Shown one piece after another: positions 1-12,511 of a stretch of DNA of 64,000 bases. The notes under the pieces are model-generated. The model did no database searches and was not told the DNA's origin. It saw nothing but the letters and a program-made list of their open reading frames with translations. The stretch lies in contig NC_081541.1 of NCBI RefSeq assembly GCF_901000735.1, forward strand, positions 62,001-126,000, in the 5' to 3' direction. Source of the stretch: Corylus avellana. Lineage: Eukaryota > Streptophyta > Magnoliopsida > Fagales > Betulaceae. Made by a program: the position numbers and the translations under genes. The first letter of the stretch is position 1. Each line of letters opens with the position of its first letter.

Positions 1-349
1 TTGAATTTGTTGTTGTTTTCAACATCTGTATCTTTCTGTTACTCAATTTTCTAAACTCTGACACCCATTTGAAATTTCAGTAATCTCATCTTTGAATTTC
101 ACATACATTTCCTGTAACTCAGATTTACTTGATTTTGAGTACCATTCAGAACCCTCTCATACTCTGAATCTTAGTTTTAGTTTCCAATAAACAAAATTTC
201 GTACGACTCAGATATCTGCCATTTCTAGTGCCGAATTGAGTTCCAATCGATTTCTTTCATAAGGGACTTTTCTGCCTTAGTTACTTTGCTCTTTGCATAT
301 AAAACTCATCCTTTGCATCTATCTTAGCCTCCTCAGACTGTAGGGCTCA
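1..349 (+). promoter_or_regulatory. Upstream/5' leader of the lipase gene
   Basis: This is AT-rich, T-rich DNA with no coding signal, directly upstream of the lipase ATG at 350. A pyrimidine-rich stretch ending in a CTCAG acceptor-like site about 18 bases before the ATG could be the end of a 5' UTR intron, but the donor would lie outside or near the window edge and is not established. No TATA box can be assigned with confidence. Confidence 0.4.
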
Positions 350-3300
350 ATGTCAATCATATGTGGCCTCCCTCTCCTCGAGTGTGTTTATTGTCTGGCA
401 TGTGCCCGCTGGGCTTGGAAACGATGTCTCCACACTGCAGGACATGATAGTGAGACTTGGGGCGTTGCCACAGCTGAAGAATTTGAGCCTATCCCTCGGC
501 TTTGTCGCTACATTCTAGCTGTATATGAAGATGATTTAAGGCACCCGCTTTGGGAACCTCCTGGTGGATATGGAATTAACCCAGATTGGTTAATTCTGAG
601 AAAAACTTATGAAGATACCCAAGGACAGGCCCCTCCCTATATGTTATATCTTGATCATTATCATCAAGATATAGTTCTAGCCTTTAGGGGTTTAAATTTG
701 GCAAAGGAGAGTGACTATGCGGTTCTGTTGGATAATAAGCTGGGAAAGAGGAAGTTTGATGGTGGCTATGTTCACAATGGGCTATTGAAGGCTGCCGTAT
801 GGGTTTTGGATGCAGAGGCTGAGGTTTTGAAGGGATTGGTGGAAAAGTATCCAAATTATACTTTAACTTTCACTGGGCATTCCCTTGGATCAGGTGTGGC
901 GGCTTTGTTGACAATGGTGGTGGTGCAGAATCAGGATAAATTGGGAAATATTGAAAGGAAGACGGTCAGGTGCTATGCTATTGCACCTGCCAGGTGTATG
1001 TCACTAAATTTGGCAGTCAGATATGCAGATGTCATCAATTCTATTGTGCTTCAGGCAAGTTCGTGTTATTGTGTGCTGTTTTTATTTAAGTAGGAGGATG
1101 TTTTTATTATGTGCATCTTCTGAGCCTTGGTGCCATTTTAGATTTCATCCTGCATTTTCATGCTCTATCTTATTCCTGTACTACATTAGAGTGTTCTAGC
1201 ATCTTAATCTTCTTGTTCTATTGTATATATTTGTTGGTAAGGCTGGTAGTAGTAGCCTTGTTTGAAAAAATTAAAAGAGAAGGATTTCTTGAAAGTTCTT
1301 TCTTATTAAAAGGTGTTCTGAACTCTTTTCATGTTTCTATCTTTGGACATATTGTTCCCATTAAGAAGCCCAGGAGCCAAAATACTTCTCTACCATGAGG
1401 CTTCTTCTTGTCTTTGTTCTTGGTAAGAGAATCTGAATTGTGTTAGAGGAGCAATGTTTAAACTCGTCTTTGATCATAAATGGCTTAAATATTACTTCTA
1501 TGGCAATAGAGTCAAAGTATTCAGCACATCATACACATGACTTTAGGTTAATTACAGTAACGAAAGAATTCCTGTGTGTATATCTACTCATACAGGAACT
1601 TCATTCTTATTATTGCGGGTTTCTATCAAGAGAACTCTTATGGGGATGAAGTTTACTGCATACAATAGAAGAAGAATATTTAGTTTAGAAACACATCAAT
1701 AATCAAGCATATATCATTCAGTGTAACAGTGGTTGATGTGGACAGATGAAGTGCATGATGAGCATCACTAGCTCAACCGGAGAAACCGGTTTCTGTGTGA
1801 AGAAGGAATGCATTTCCTACATTAAAGGTGTAAACAATTATAGACAAGCCTGATTAACAGTTTTTGATCTGTTACAGATCAATCAGATATGGAACATCGT
1901 TTGAGTGAAATTTACTAATAATGAAAAGGGCTGGAGCAGTTTGGTTGTCCTTTTCTAGGATGGGGGTTACCCTGGGGAATGAATTTTATGCACCATGATA
2001 AATGTGACGGAGTCAAACCCACTCATATAACGGAAGCCGCACTTCATTTGTGGAATTAGTTAGGATTTGTATTTAAAGACATAATACTGTGTCAACACAT
2101 ATAGGGTGACTCATGTGGCGAGCTAAAACAACTAAAATGTGTCTTTAATGTGTATAAAACACAACTGACAGGTATTTATGTTAGGAAATCTGAAACGAGA
2201 ATAAGATAGTACTGGATGTCCTATTAAACGGGACTGGGTGATGAATGATCTGGTCCCTTTTGGAGTAATATTAAGTGTTTCAGTATTTGATTTGTAAACT
2301 ATATGGTTATTAAGTTTGCTAGTGATTGAGCATAACTGATCCAAAGCAAACAGTACCTTTATTTCAGATATATCTAATAATTATATAAGATAGTGAAAAT
2401 CTTTTCTTGGATGTGTCTGCAGATATACTTCAAATTTAATTCTGATAACCTGCATTGTTTACCAGGATGACTTCTTACCACGGACAGCCACACCCTTGGA
2501 AGACATTTTCAAGTCACTTTTCTGGTAGAGTTGGCTTCATCACATTTCTCAATTGTTTCTTTTTTACATCTAATAGGCTCTTGAAGTTTATGCTTACATT
2601 CTTTGCAAAGCAAGACAATGTCTCATTGTCTTCCAAGGGCCACACCCTTTGAAGACATTTTCAAGTCACTTTTCTGGTAGAGTTGGCTTCATCACATTTC
2701 TCAATTGTTTCTTTTTTACATCTAATAGGCTCTTGAAGTTTATGCTTACATTCTTTGCAATGCAAGACAATGTCTCATTGTGCAACCCCCACCCCCAACC
2801 ACCACAATTTTAACAGCCCTTGAATCTTTCAGTTACAAAAGGACAAAATTAGTGTGAACCTCTAACCATATTTATAAAATGTTTCATAGCTTTTCTGCAC
2901 AAAAGCCTTTAATTTTTTTCACTATATTTATATCTCAAAATATATTTGAAGGCTTCAATTATTGGATATTCCAGTAGTTACATTGCCACCATCTTACTAT
3001 CTTAGTGTTGATTCGATTTATAAATGAAGCTGTTCTTTCTTTGGGTGAACAGTTTGCCATGCCTATTGTGCCTAAGATGCATGAGGGATACCTGTATACC
3101 TGAGGAGAAAATGCTCAAAGATCCAAGGAGGCTGTATGCACCTGGTCGCCTTTACCACATTATTGAGAGAAAGCCTTTCAGGTACTTTTTGCCATAAAAA
3201 GTATAGTTCTCTAAATTATTTGCTCAACCGAGGGAAACACTTTTTCTCAAAGGTGCGAGGTTGTGATGTTGGACATTTGTGCACACCCTTTTCTTATAGA

Positions 3301-4493
3301 TGCAGTACGCCACTACTTAAGATTCTGAGGAGAAAATTTCACACCTACTTCCATGTCCACAAATTTTTGAAGTAGGAGCTGATGTTTTCCTATGAAAAAA
3401 TTATACGATGGTGCCTGATGTTTGAATATTATAGTCCAAGTAAATATGTTAGTCAATCTTGAGATAGGAGAAAAAAGTCAAGCTTTTGTCATTTGATGGA
3501 CATGCGACTTAAGTATTTCATTTGCAGGATGGGAAGATTCCCCCCTGTTGTGAGGACAGCAGTACCAGTAGATGGGAGGTTCGAGCACATAGTTCTTTCT
3601 TGTAATGCCACTTCTGACCATGCCATCATTTGGATAGAGAGAGAAGCTCAAAGAGCACTGGATGTAAGTTTTATGATTTTATTTCTTGTTGATAATAGTT
3701 AATGATAATGGCTAATGGGTGAGCCAGGTATTGGAAGTAAGACTATTTTCGTGTTCAACAGATTAAGGAGTATCCATTGAAAAAGGAAAACTTTAGGGTG
3801 TCTATTTGCTGCTCGAGCTGTTTATACAAGTGGGAGACAGAACTTCTGCTAGTCATAGATAATAGACCGAAGTCTCAACCGCCAAGCACACTTTGTCACC
3901 CAAAAAATAAAAAAAACACACACAATCACACATACACACAATTATCATTGGGGGAAGGGGGGATGGCAACACAAGTATGAATAGAACTTTCAGGCAATTC
4001 ATTTTCAGTAAATTGATCTATACTCGCTTTGTTAGCCAAATAGCTTCTTTCTGTTTCCCCACTTTAGCGCTATGGATGAAGATTGATTTGCTGTCATTTT
4101 TTTTTTTTTTTCTGCTTTTGATTTCTCAAACTCTGCATTTTTCTTTCACTGACCTCTCAGTTAATGATAGAGAAAGATCAGATCATGGAAATTCCAGCAA
4201 AGCACAGAATGGAGCGGCAGGAAACTTTAGCTAGGGAACACACTCAAGAGTACAAGGCTGCACTACAGAGGGCTGTTACACTGGCTGTGCCACATGCTTA
4301 TTCTCCTTCACAGTATGGAACTTTTGATGAGCAGGAGGAAGGGGAGCACTCAGACATATCAGTTGGTGAATCTTCTTTAGGTCCATCTTACAAAAGTAAG
4401 AAGAAAGAAAGCTGGGATGAAATCATCGAGCATCTCTTTGAAAAGGATGAGTCGGGTCACATTGTGCCCGAGAAGTCGCATCAGGATGATTGA
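350..4493 (+). CDS. Class 3 lipase (calmodulin-binding / DAG-lipase-like)
   Basis: Five exons: 350-1054, 2466-2524, 3053-3181, 3528-3663, 4161-4493. Phases join exactly (1362 nt, 453 aa plus stop). The protein starts MSIICGLPLLECVYCLA, a Cys-rich N-terminus typical of the plant Lipase3_N / class 3 lipase family annotated as calmodulin-binding heat-shock proteins or sn1-specific DAG lipases. The nucleophile elbow GHSLG has Ser at about residue 178. Exon 3 encodes a Cys-rich membrane-proximal stretch; the C-terminal third is acidic/lysine-rich and ends in SHQDD. The family hydrolyses acyl esters of glycerolipids; the substrate of this member is inferred only. The first intron uses a GC donor. 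Exon 2 is partly duplicated in intron 2. The ATG at 350 is the first in frame and matches the family start as I know it. Confident for family, less so for substrate. Confidence 0.9.
1055..2465 (+). other. Intron 1 of lipase gene, GC-AG type
   Basis: Exon 1 ends at CAG (1052-1054) and the intron begins GCAAGT, the classic strong GC donor context; it ends TTACCAG at 2465. No GT donor nearby gives the phase needed for exon 2 (Asp-Asp-Phe-Leu-Pro). The 1.4-kb intron is AT-rich and shows no coding sequence; short open frames inside it have no support. Confidence 0.8.
2488..2781 (+). repeat. 152-bp tandem duplication covering exon 2 end and intron 2
   Basis: Bases 2488-2639 are repeated almost exactly from 2640 to about 2781 (offset 152). 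The unit contains the last 37 bases of exon 2, its GT donor and about 115 bases of intron 2. The second copy has the donor but no acceptor, because the start of exon 2 lies outside the unit. One visible difference is CCCTTGGAAG versus CCCTTTGAAG. Confidence 0.93.
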
Positions 4494-5107
4494 AGAAGAA
4501 ATTGAAGTAATTATATGAGAAAATGACAAGTTTGTGGTGAGCACCCATTCATTGATTTATTGTCCCATTGATTTAAAGTTGTGCTTTGCTGCCTGCATTT
4601 GTCCGGGAAACGGTAAACACATGATTTAGTAAAAAGTTGTAGACCAGAAGATGAACAGAGGAAAAAATGAAGACATGAAATTGTTTCGACTGATTGGAAA
4701 AACATGGTGTTAGCCCTTTACTCTTGGAACATGTGCCTGTTTTCACTTTGCATGTAGCTTTTGGAAACTACCAACCATGGGAGGAATTTTTTTTTTTGAA
4801 CAGGCCAAAAAGAATTCAATGCTATTGCATTGCAACAATTCCAGAGTATCAGCATTATCCGGGATGCAACATATATGCAACATAATACAAAGAACACAAA
4901 TTTCCTCCAAATACAAATATGCGCGCTCCACCCTCCAAATATTGGAGTCCTTCAAAGTATTATGTATTATCAACAATTTACCATTTGAGATATGAATGAT
5001 GATCTTATGTTGTCTTCTATGATGAACCTAGTGGGGAAATGCTCATCAAAGTACCCTTTTCATTTTGTTTATTTCTACCCCATTTTTTTAAGGGTGACAA
5101 TTCGTAT
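4494..5107. other. 3' flank of the lipase gene, no gene seen
   Basis: The first part is presumably the lipase 3' UTR. From about 4785 there is a T run followed by a low-complexity AT-rich segment that may be a degraded repeat. I find no convincing coding region. Confidence 0.4.
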
Positions 5108-5445
5108 TCACATGTTAGGTTAGAGCCGTGTTAAGGAATAAATATAAAACTATATAGGTCAAACTCTAACCTGACCCATTTTAATTAAATTTGTCAAATT
5201 CCTCAACCCTAACCATCTAATTTTGTATTAAGCTCATGTCGAGTTTGCGGGTTATGTAAAAAATTGTCAACTATTATGTCGCGCGTTAGGTTTAGCTTGT
5301 GTCGAGGCATGAATATAAAACTATATAAGTTAACCTTAACCCCGACCCATTTAATTAAACGGGTTAAACTCTCCAACCCTAATCCTTTAATTTCATGTAG
5401 GTTTTGTGTCGAGTTCGTGGGTCCTATTAAAAATTGAAAGCCCTA
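5108..5445. repeat. Two-copy diverged tandem repeat (about 165-bp unit)
   Basis: Two related units (about 5112-5275 and 5281-5445) share the order: GTTAGGTT, GTGT(C/T), AATATAAAACTATATA, CCTGACCCATTT/CCCGACCCATTT, TTAATTAAA, CTCCAACCCTAA or equivalent, GTGTCGAGTT, GGGT. Such GTGTCG/ACCCAACCC-rich repeats are dispersed in many plant genomes; the class is not assigned. Confidence 0.6.
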
Positions 5446-5954
5446 ATTTTTTGGGTGCTAATAATTGTCTAAGCCAGATTGTGGTTCGTCAATTTTCTAA
5501 TAGTTTTTTTTTTAAATTTTTTTTTTGGTTTCCAACACATCTTTCCTTTTCTTTAACATGTTAAAAATACCAAAACTTTTTACACTCTAATAAATGCCAA
5601 GTATCATTTAACATGTTTGAATTCCTCAAAAATTAATATTTGAATCAAGTTATACGTATTTTTATTTCATGCTTCAACAATCAACATATGGTCATCTCAG
5701 ACCTCTCCGAGGCTAGAACCTCTTGAATACATTCAGGTGGATCCTGAGTCTACAACCAATCAATAAACTGAGTCTTAGCTAACTGGGCCAGAATATGCGC
5801 AGCGTGATTTGTGTCCCGTGGAACATAAGACATCGTCCATACAGGGAGCGTCCGTAAAGCAATCCGGATATCATCCATAATATGTCCCCTCCTGCTCCAA
5901 TTGGGTTCAACAGAGTTTGCACCAGCCACCACTGTCTTCGCATCACCTTCCAAA

Positions 5955-6036
5955 TAGGGCCGGCTCAACATATTTTGGGGCCTTAGGCAAAACTTTGAAA
6001 TTGAGCCTAAATTTTTTATTTTTTTAAAGTAACACA

Positions 6037-6079
<43 letters not shown>

Positions 6080-7051
6080 GGCAATAGATTTAGATACATC
6101 AATAACATTTTCATTATCTTCTAATTCTTTTTGATGAGTTTCTTGTTCATTTATGAGTTTTTCACCTAAATTATCCTCAATAGTTTGTTTATTGCTAATA
6201 ACAAATTTATTTAGAGCTCCTCTTTGAGATTCAATCAATTTGTCTACTTTTTTTTTTTTTTTTAGGTTTTTCATATCCAGATGCATATTTTCTAGTAGAC
6301 ATGTTTAATTAAAAATACTAACAAATTAAACAAACACGATTTATCAAAAAAAAAATTATGACTATAATAAAATAAATGACAAAAATAGAACAATAAAACC
6401 TGATTTGGCAAAGGAATTATGAAACAGTTCTTGGAGATAGGACAAGAGACTTAGTCACTCAGAGTCGGAGAGGAAGAGAAAATGATGAGATAGGCAAAGA
6501 AGAAAAACTCAGAAAAGAGCAAGTAAAGAGGAGAGGTAAAGTGGCAAATATAAAGACTGATATTTAAAATGCCCATGGTTGACAGCAGTTTATATTTTTG
6601 GCTCTTGGCTTTCCCTAGATGGCTAAATAATAAATAGAAAATAAATGGTAATATTTTATTTCTAACGTTTATATTTTCTCATCAAAAACAAAAAATTTCT
6701 AGAAAGAGGCTAAGAGAATGAGTGAATGACATAGGCGTGTACTGTAGCGTCAGGAGCTCTAGGGAATTGGCGTAATGATGTATAAGGCTTTCATGCTTTG
6801 TCCTTTTTTAATTTATTTTTTGAATTATTTTTAAAATTTATAGTTGGCTTATTAATTGGGGTCATATTAAATTGAGGCCTTAAATTTTGATAAAAAAAAA
6901 TTTTAGGCCCTATTAAAAAAAATTTGGGTCTTCAATTTTTTTTTTTGGTCCAAAATAAATTTTTTTTAACTCAAAGAAAAAATTTTGGGGCCTTATTAAA
7001 TTGGGGGCCCTAGGCGAGGGCCTAACTCGCCAAGGGCCTGAGCCGGCCCTG
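5955..7051 (-). mobile_element. hAT element, internally deleted, 8-bp TSD
   Basis: The ends are inverted: left TAGGGCCGGCTCA, right end reverse complement CAGGGCCGGCTCA. The flanks carry a perfect 8-bp direct repeat CTTCCAAA (5947-5954 and 7052-7059), the hAT hallmark. Length 1097 bp. The minus strand keeps the 5' part of a TTF-type zinc finger / ZMYM1-like transposase gene (from ATG at 6303), after which about 350 bp lead to the other end, so nearly all of the transposase is missing. It sits in the RNase H region of the LINE. Contains a (TA)n tract at 6038-6075. Confidence 0.95.
6038..6303 (-). pseudogene. N-terminal remnant of hAT transposase (ZMYM1-like)
   Basis: The ATG at 6303-6301 begins MSTRKYASGYEKP and is followed by a poly-lysine/poly-A tract; after that tract the recognisable frame (VDKLIESQRGALNKFVI) is shifted relative to the ATG. 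The reading ends in a (TA)n tract encoding repeated Tyr-Ile. This N-terminus precedes the TTF zinc finger in full-length plant hAT proteins of this group; the zinc finger, DUF4371 and dimerisation regions are absent here. Confidence 0.8.
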
Positions 7052-10000
7052 CTTCCAAACAAACCTGCAACAGCCCCAGTTCATGAGACAGCTGAACAGC
7101 CAGTAGTGCTGCCATGGCTTCAGCCACGACTGGTTCATAGAAGCCTCATCTTGAGATACTCTTGGCCGCCCTCAACTACCCATGCTGATCCCTTATAACA
7201 ATTCCCAAACCAATCAAACCAGTTTGTCTCCCCACCGCTGCATCCCAGTTTACTTTAAACCATCCCGAGGAAGGAGCCATCCATTTTCCAACTTCAACCT
7301 GTTCAGCCGAAGCACAAACCTGAGTATCCCCTACCTGAGCCTGTTGAAAGCCCTTCAACGCAACCACTGCATGAGATAATACAGCAATCGGGTGAGAGAA
7401 GGAGCCTTCATGGAGAAACTCATTTCACCTAAGCCAAATCCTCCGAGCAATAGAGACAAAATTCTAGAACTCCTCCTTGTCCCATTTATCAATCAACCCT
7501 TCTACCACCCGCAAGAAATATAGACCCTCAAAGGTGCTTTTTTGAAATTTAATACAGCCCATACTCCAAACATCTCATGCCGAAGGGCATTGCCATAAAA
7601 TATGACAAGCAGTCTCCGCTTCAATGCCGCAAATAGGACAGGTCGGATCTGAAATAACCTTCCTTCTTACAAGATTGTCATGGATCGGAAGGATATCATG
7701 ACATGCCCTCCAAAAGAATAACTTCGATGCATTTGGAATATTTAACTTCCATAATGTCCTCCACACCTTGCTTTGATTTTTCTGAACTGAACCTTCCGCC
7801 TTGTGTAAGGACTCACATTCCTTTTGAATGTGGTAAGCACTCTTTACAGCGAAGATACCTGTGTCTGTGCCCCTCCATATCAATCTGTCCTCCCGGTCAG
7901 TGAAGCTAATAGGTAGGGACTGTATGAGAGCTTGCTCCTCCTCCGAGAACATTTGGTGCAATAGGTGTTGGTTCCATGAGTGCCCCTCTGCGTCTAGGAG
8001 CTGGCTAACAGTAGCTGACGGGTCCAAAATGCTCGGAGGAGATTGTATCCGAAAAGATGAAGGTTTTGGAAGCCATCTATCTTCCCAAATTCTTGTAGTT
8101 TTTCCATTCCCAATCCGCCATATCAAACCCTCCTTAATTAACGCACAAGAGCTCTGAATACTTTGCCAAGCAAAAGATGGTTGTCGTCGCAAAGGGGCCC
8201 CAAGGATTGAGCAGTCTGGATAGTACTTCGCTTTCATTATACAGGCTACTAAACTGTCCGGCATAGGCCACATTCGCCACACTTGCTTTGCCACCAAAGC
8301 TTTGTTAAAACAATTGAGCTCTCGAAAACCCAATCCACCATAATTCTTCAAAGCCCCTATTTTGTTTCAACTCATCCACGATATTTTCTGTCCTTTCTCA
8401 TTATGTTCCCACCAAAATCCCTACATAAGAGAATTAATCTTTGAACATAGTGATTTGGGAAGGAGAAAGACACTCATACAATAAGAGGGGATAGCTTGGA
8501 CAACCGCCTTCAAGAGGATTTCATTTCCAGCTTGGGAAAGAAAGCGTAATTTCCAATCTTGTAATCGTTTCCTCACCCGCTCCAAGATACTTTTGAAAGC
8601 TTTCATTCGAGAGCGACCCACTAGAGCAGGCAAGCCCAAATATTTTTCATATCTGCAAGTGGCAGGAAGACCGGCAAACTCCAAAATAGTCTCATTTTCC
8701 ACCGTCGAAGCATTTCTACTAAAAATTATTGAGGTCTTCTTAGCATTCATTTTCTGATCGGATGCCGCCTCATACTGTCGCAGAATGGGTGCTCCATTGG
8801 GCCAGTGTAGTCCTGCAAAACAATAAACTATTATCTGCAAAAAAATAAGTGGCTGATTTTTGGGCCCTGTTTAGACGTGGGTACCCCGGATAAGATCCCT
8901 TCCCTATTTGCCTGTGTCACCATTGAACTCAAGACCTCGGCATATAGGAGAAAAAGATAGGGTGAGATAGGGTCACCCTGTCTAATGCCCCTAGAAGGGG
9001 TTATATGCCCACACGGCTCCCCATTGACTAAAATCGAGTAATTCACCGAAGAGACACACATCATCACTAAGCAGATCCATCTTTCATGGAACCCCATTTT
9101 GCGCATCAACGCCTCCAAAAACCTCCATTCTACCCGATCATAAGCCTTGCTCATGTCTAGCTTAATAGCTATAAAACCCTTCTTACTCCTCATTCCCGTA
9201 TGCATCGTGTGGAGTGTTTCATAAGCCGCCAAAATATTATCTGTAATTAATCTTCCTAGAATGAATGCACTTTGGGTAGGTGAGATAATATGTGGGAGGA
9301 TTTTTTTGAGTCTATTAACTAGAACCTTTGAAATAAGTTTATACAATACATTACAAAGGCTTATGGGGCGAAATTCAGTCACACATTGTGGGTTTGGTTT
9401 CTTAGGGATAAGTGCAACATGAGTTAGATTCAATGAAGAAGGCATAACTCCAGAGTTAAGTATCTTAATCAGACATCTACATACCTCCCCACCCTTGAGA
9501 GTCCAATTTTGTTGGAAAAAACATGCAGTCAGCCCATCCGGTCCGGGAGCTTTGAGCGGCGCCATTTGATTTAACGCTGCACTGATTTCCTCAGCAGTAA
9601 AATCCTCCACCAAAGTAGCGTTCATATGTTCCAAGACACACTTCTCAACATGCATCAGACACGGTTCAAGGTCCCCTTCCTGTCCAGCAGAAAACAAATT
9701 GGAAAAATAATCCACAATGGCCGTGTTCACCCCTTCCATGGTCTCTTGCCACTGACCACTCTCAGTCTTGACCTTTCCAATATAGTTTTTTTTTTTTTCC
9801 CCTTGAACTAGCACAAGCATGGAAATAGTTAGTATTTCTATCCCCATGCTTTAGCCAATCCAACTTTCCCCTTTGGCGCCACCATAAGTCTTCTTTTTCT
9901 GTTAGTGTCTGAATATCATGTTTTAAGCGAACCATAACCTCACTATGCCCCATATGTTCCTGCCCTTGTAAATCAGCCAAGCATGCCCTCATACGTGATA

Positions 10001-10906
10001 ATCAGGCTTGTGAAGGTTTGGTAAAGCCTTCATTCCACTGGGTAATTTTCTGCATGCATGCAGACAATTTATTACTCAAACACTCCCAGCCCATTTCCCT
10101 CGGCCTTGGCTGGTTCCAGATTGTAGATACTTCATGCTTGTACCCCTCATTTAAAGCCCACCCTGCCTCAAACCGGAAAAACCTTTTTCTTGTGACTCTA
10201 CTTCCAGTATTCAAGAGGCTCAATATTAGTGGGGCATGATCCGAGGAAACTGCTGCTTCTACATTCACCACCACCTCTAGAAAAAAGTGTCTCCATGCCA
10301 GGTTTGCCACCCCCCTATCAAGCCGCTCCTTAATAAAATTTGGTCCCTCTTGGCAGTTACTCCAAGTGTATTTAGAGCCACAAAAACCCAGATCAGATAA
10401 TCCACATTCTTCTAGGGCCCTTTGGAAATTTTGCATGCCTCTCCGATGTCTCATACGTCCACCCCATTTTTCAGTCCCATTGACAATTTCGTTAAAGTCG
10501 CCAATACACATCCATGGTAAGGGATTAAGGTGGCCTAAATACCACAAAAGTGCCCAAGCCTCATGTCTTTTTGGAGCCTCCGGATGACCATAAAAGCCTA
10601 TGAACTTCCAGGTAAAATCAGCTTGAGGATCTTATACAAGAGCATTAATATGCCAATTGCTGAAATTTTGAATTTCAATCTTGGCATCCTCTATCCATAA
10701 GAGCCCCAATCCTCCTCCTTTCTTTACGCAATCCACCACAAACATATTTGAGAAACCAAGTTTGTGCCGAATTTTTTCCATTCTCTTTTGTCGCATTTTG
10801 GTTTCCATGAGGAAAACTAAGACGGGTTTCTTCACCTTCACCATCCGGCAAAGGTCTTGAACTGTTCGGGGGTTCCCAAGCCCCCGACAGTTCCAGCTTA
10901 GGATAT

Positions 10907-12511
10907 TCATTGCGGTCGGCAGGGCTGAATTTCAACCTCCGCCAATCCCGAACCATGAATTGTACCCCCTCCTATTGTTACCTTTCGACCCTTCTTTAGA
11001 ATACTCACACCCTTATTCCCCTCACCAACCCTTTTTTTCTTACTGCCTTCCTGGGACCCATTCTCAGAATTTTCATGTTCATCCACCCAGTCCCTTTCCT
11101 TTCTCTTCTGTGTCACATTGTTCTCCGCTGCAGCTACACCTTCAACCCCCTTGGGATTTTTGCTATTAGCTTGGGCTTTTTTCACCGTATTTTCTACTTC
11201 AACAATCCTCGGACCTTTGAAAATTCCACCAGGATTGGGCTGTTTATCTACCTTACTATCAAGGCCCAGGTTACGGTTTGGACTCTCACTAGCTCGTTTG
11301 TGTCCCTTCAGCCACTTACCCATCGGTGACACCTGGCGCCAACAAATCCCACTTCAGTCTCCCCGTTTCTACCTCCATATCAAATTGATCTATGGCATTG
11401 AATGGGTTCCACGTGCTTTCCATTTCAGCAAAAGGAGATTTTTGGGTATGAACCCATTTAAATCCCATAGTTTGATTAGCCGTTGGTTGAGATCTTCCCT
11501 TTTCCGTTTGAACCTTTGCATGGAAAGGTCTTGAACCCTTTGCATGATCCGCTCCTGGGAATCCACCCCCATCCTTTTTTGAAGTTGGGTTTTGACTTTC
11601 CTTATTTTGCTCCATTGTACCGTCCCCGTCGCCGGAATCCTTCCCGTATCTACTCCGATCATCTTCCCTGCAAACCCCCTAGCTCAGCTTCGTGCGTGAC
11701 CGTCTGAACCAGTAGGTTCCTGACTATATCTTCCTTGCCAGGGAGCGTATCCTCCATGATTTCAATCTGGCCTCCTTGTTGGTGACGATGCTCTTAACCA
11801 TGGTCCAAAATCGACAGATTCTCCCTGATTATGCCGGCTACTTCTCTTCAAACATCCTTCCTGCCCATGGATAATAACTCCATAGTGGAAGCAGAACTTA
11901 GGCATTCTTTCGTATTGAAATGGGATCCATGTCAAACACCCATCTAGATTCACTTTTCTGCCTCGCGAAAGAGGTTTGGTCAAATCCAATAAGATCTTCA
12001 CCCGAAGGAATTCTTCTCAACCAACTCCATCTTTATCTGTATCAATTTCTTCAACAATCCCCACCGATAAACCAATCTTTCGTCCAACCTCACGCCCCAT
12101 ACACCCCAATGGCAGATCAAACATACGTACCCAAAAAGAGGCTTTGTTAAAAGTAATCTTTGCTGGCGGAATGCCGGGGTTAAAGTCTTCACCCAAGAAA
12201 AGATTCCCTTCAAACACCCATGGGCGGCCCTCCAGGACACGCTGCTTGTCCCTACCATATTCAAATTCTATAATAAACAGGTTGTCACCCAATACCTTGA
12301 ATAACATGGTGCCCGTCGGCCTCCACCGGCGTTGCAGGGTATTTTTGATTGTCTCCTTACTCACATACCGGTCACCCACCAGTTTCCCCACTACACAAAT
12401 CTGGCCCCTTGCTGTCACTTCTTGATAGTCCGTCGACTGAACTTGAATCTCCACCTCTTCCTCTTCAGTCAAAGAAAACTTTGCCCACATCTTCGATAGG
12501 TCATCCACCAT
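10907..12511 (-). pseudogene. LINE ORF1 remnant (DUF4283-like, zinc knuckle)
   Basis: The start is MVDDLSKMWAKFSLTEEEE at 12511, aligning with MADDPSTFWHKLSLSEEED of the intact copy at 26500. Pieces in different frames cover 12017-12511, 11762-12001, about 11390-11662 and 10907-11332. The zinc knuckle reads CFHYGVIIHGQEGC: the second Cys of Cx2Cx4Hx4C is Tyr. ORF1 stop and ORF2 start overlap as ATGA. In the family ORF1 binds the element RNA; this copy is broken by frameshifts. Confidence 0.85.

Larger units (their letters stand above)
5681..10910 (-). pseudogene. LINE ORF2 remnant (endonuclease-RT-RNase H)
   Basis: ORF2 starts with ATG at 10910-10908 (MNILSWNCRGLGNP). The endonuclease GDFNEI motif lies in the 10002-10547 piece. 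The RT lies in 8831-9847 and 8421-8840, zf-RVT in 7575-8351 (CPICGIEAETACHILWQC). RNase H is split: VNWDAAVG at 7176-7367 and GDAKTVV just left of the hAT element, below 5954. At the RT active site a run of seven T (8839-8845) shifts frame and the codons read FADN instead of FADD. A stop sits at the position corresponding to the C-terminal region near 5750. Non-functional as it stands. Confidence 0.9.

Noticed and set aside
11118..12425. Plus-strand open frames of 138 and 149 codons
   Set aside because: Antisense to the LINE ORF1 remnant, no domain.
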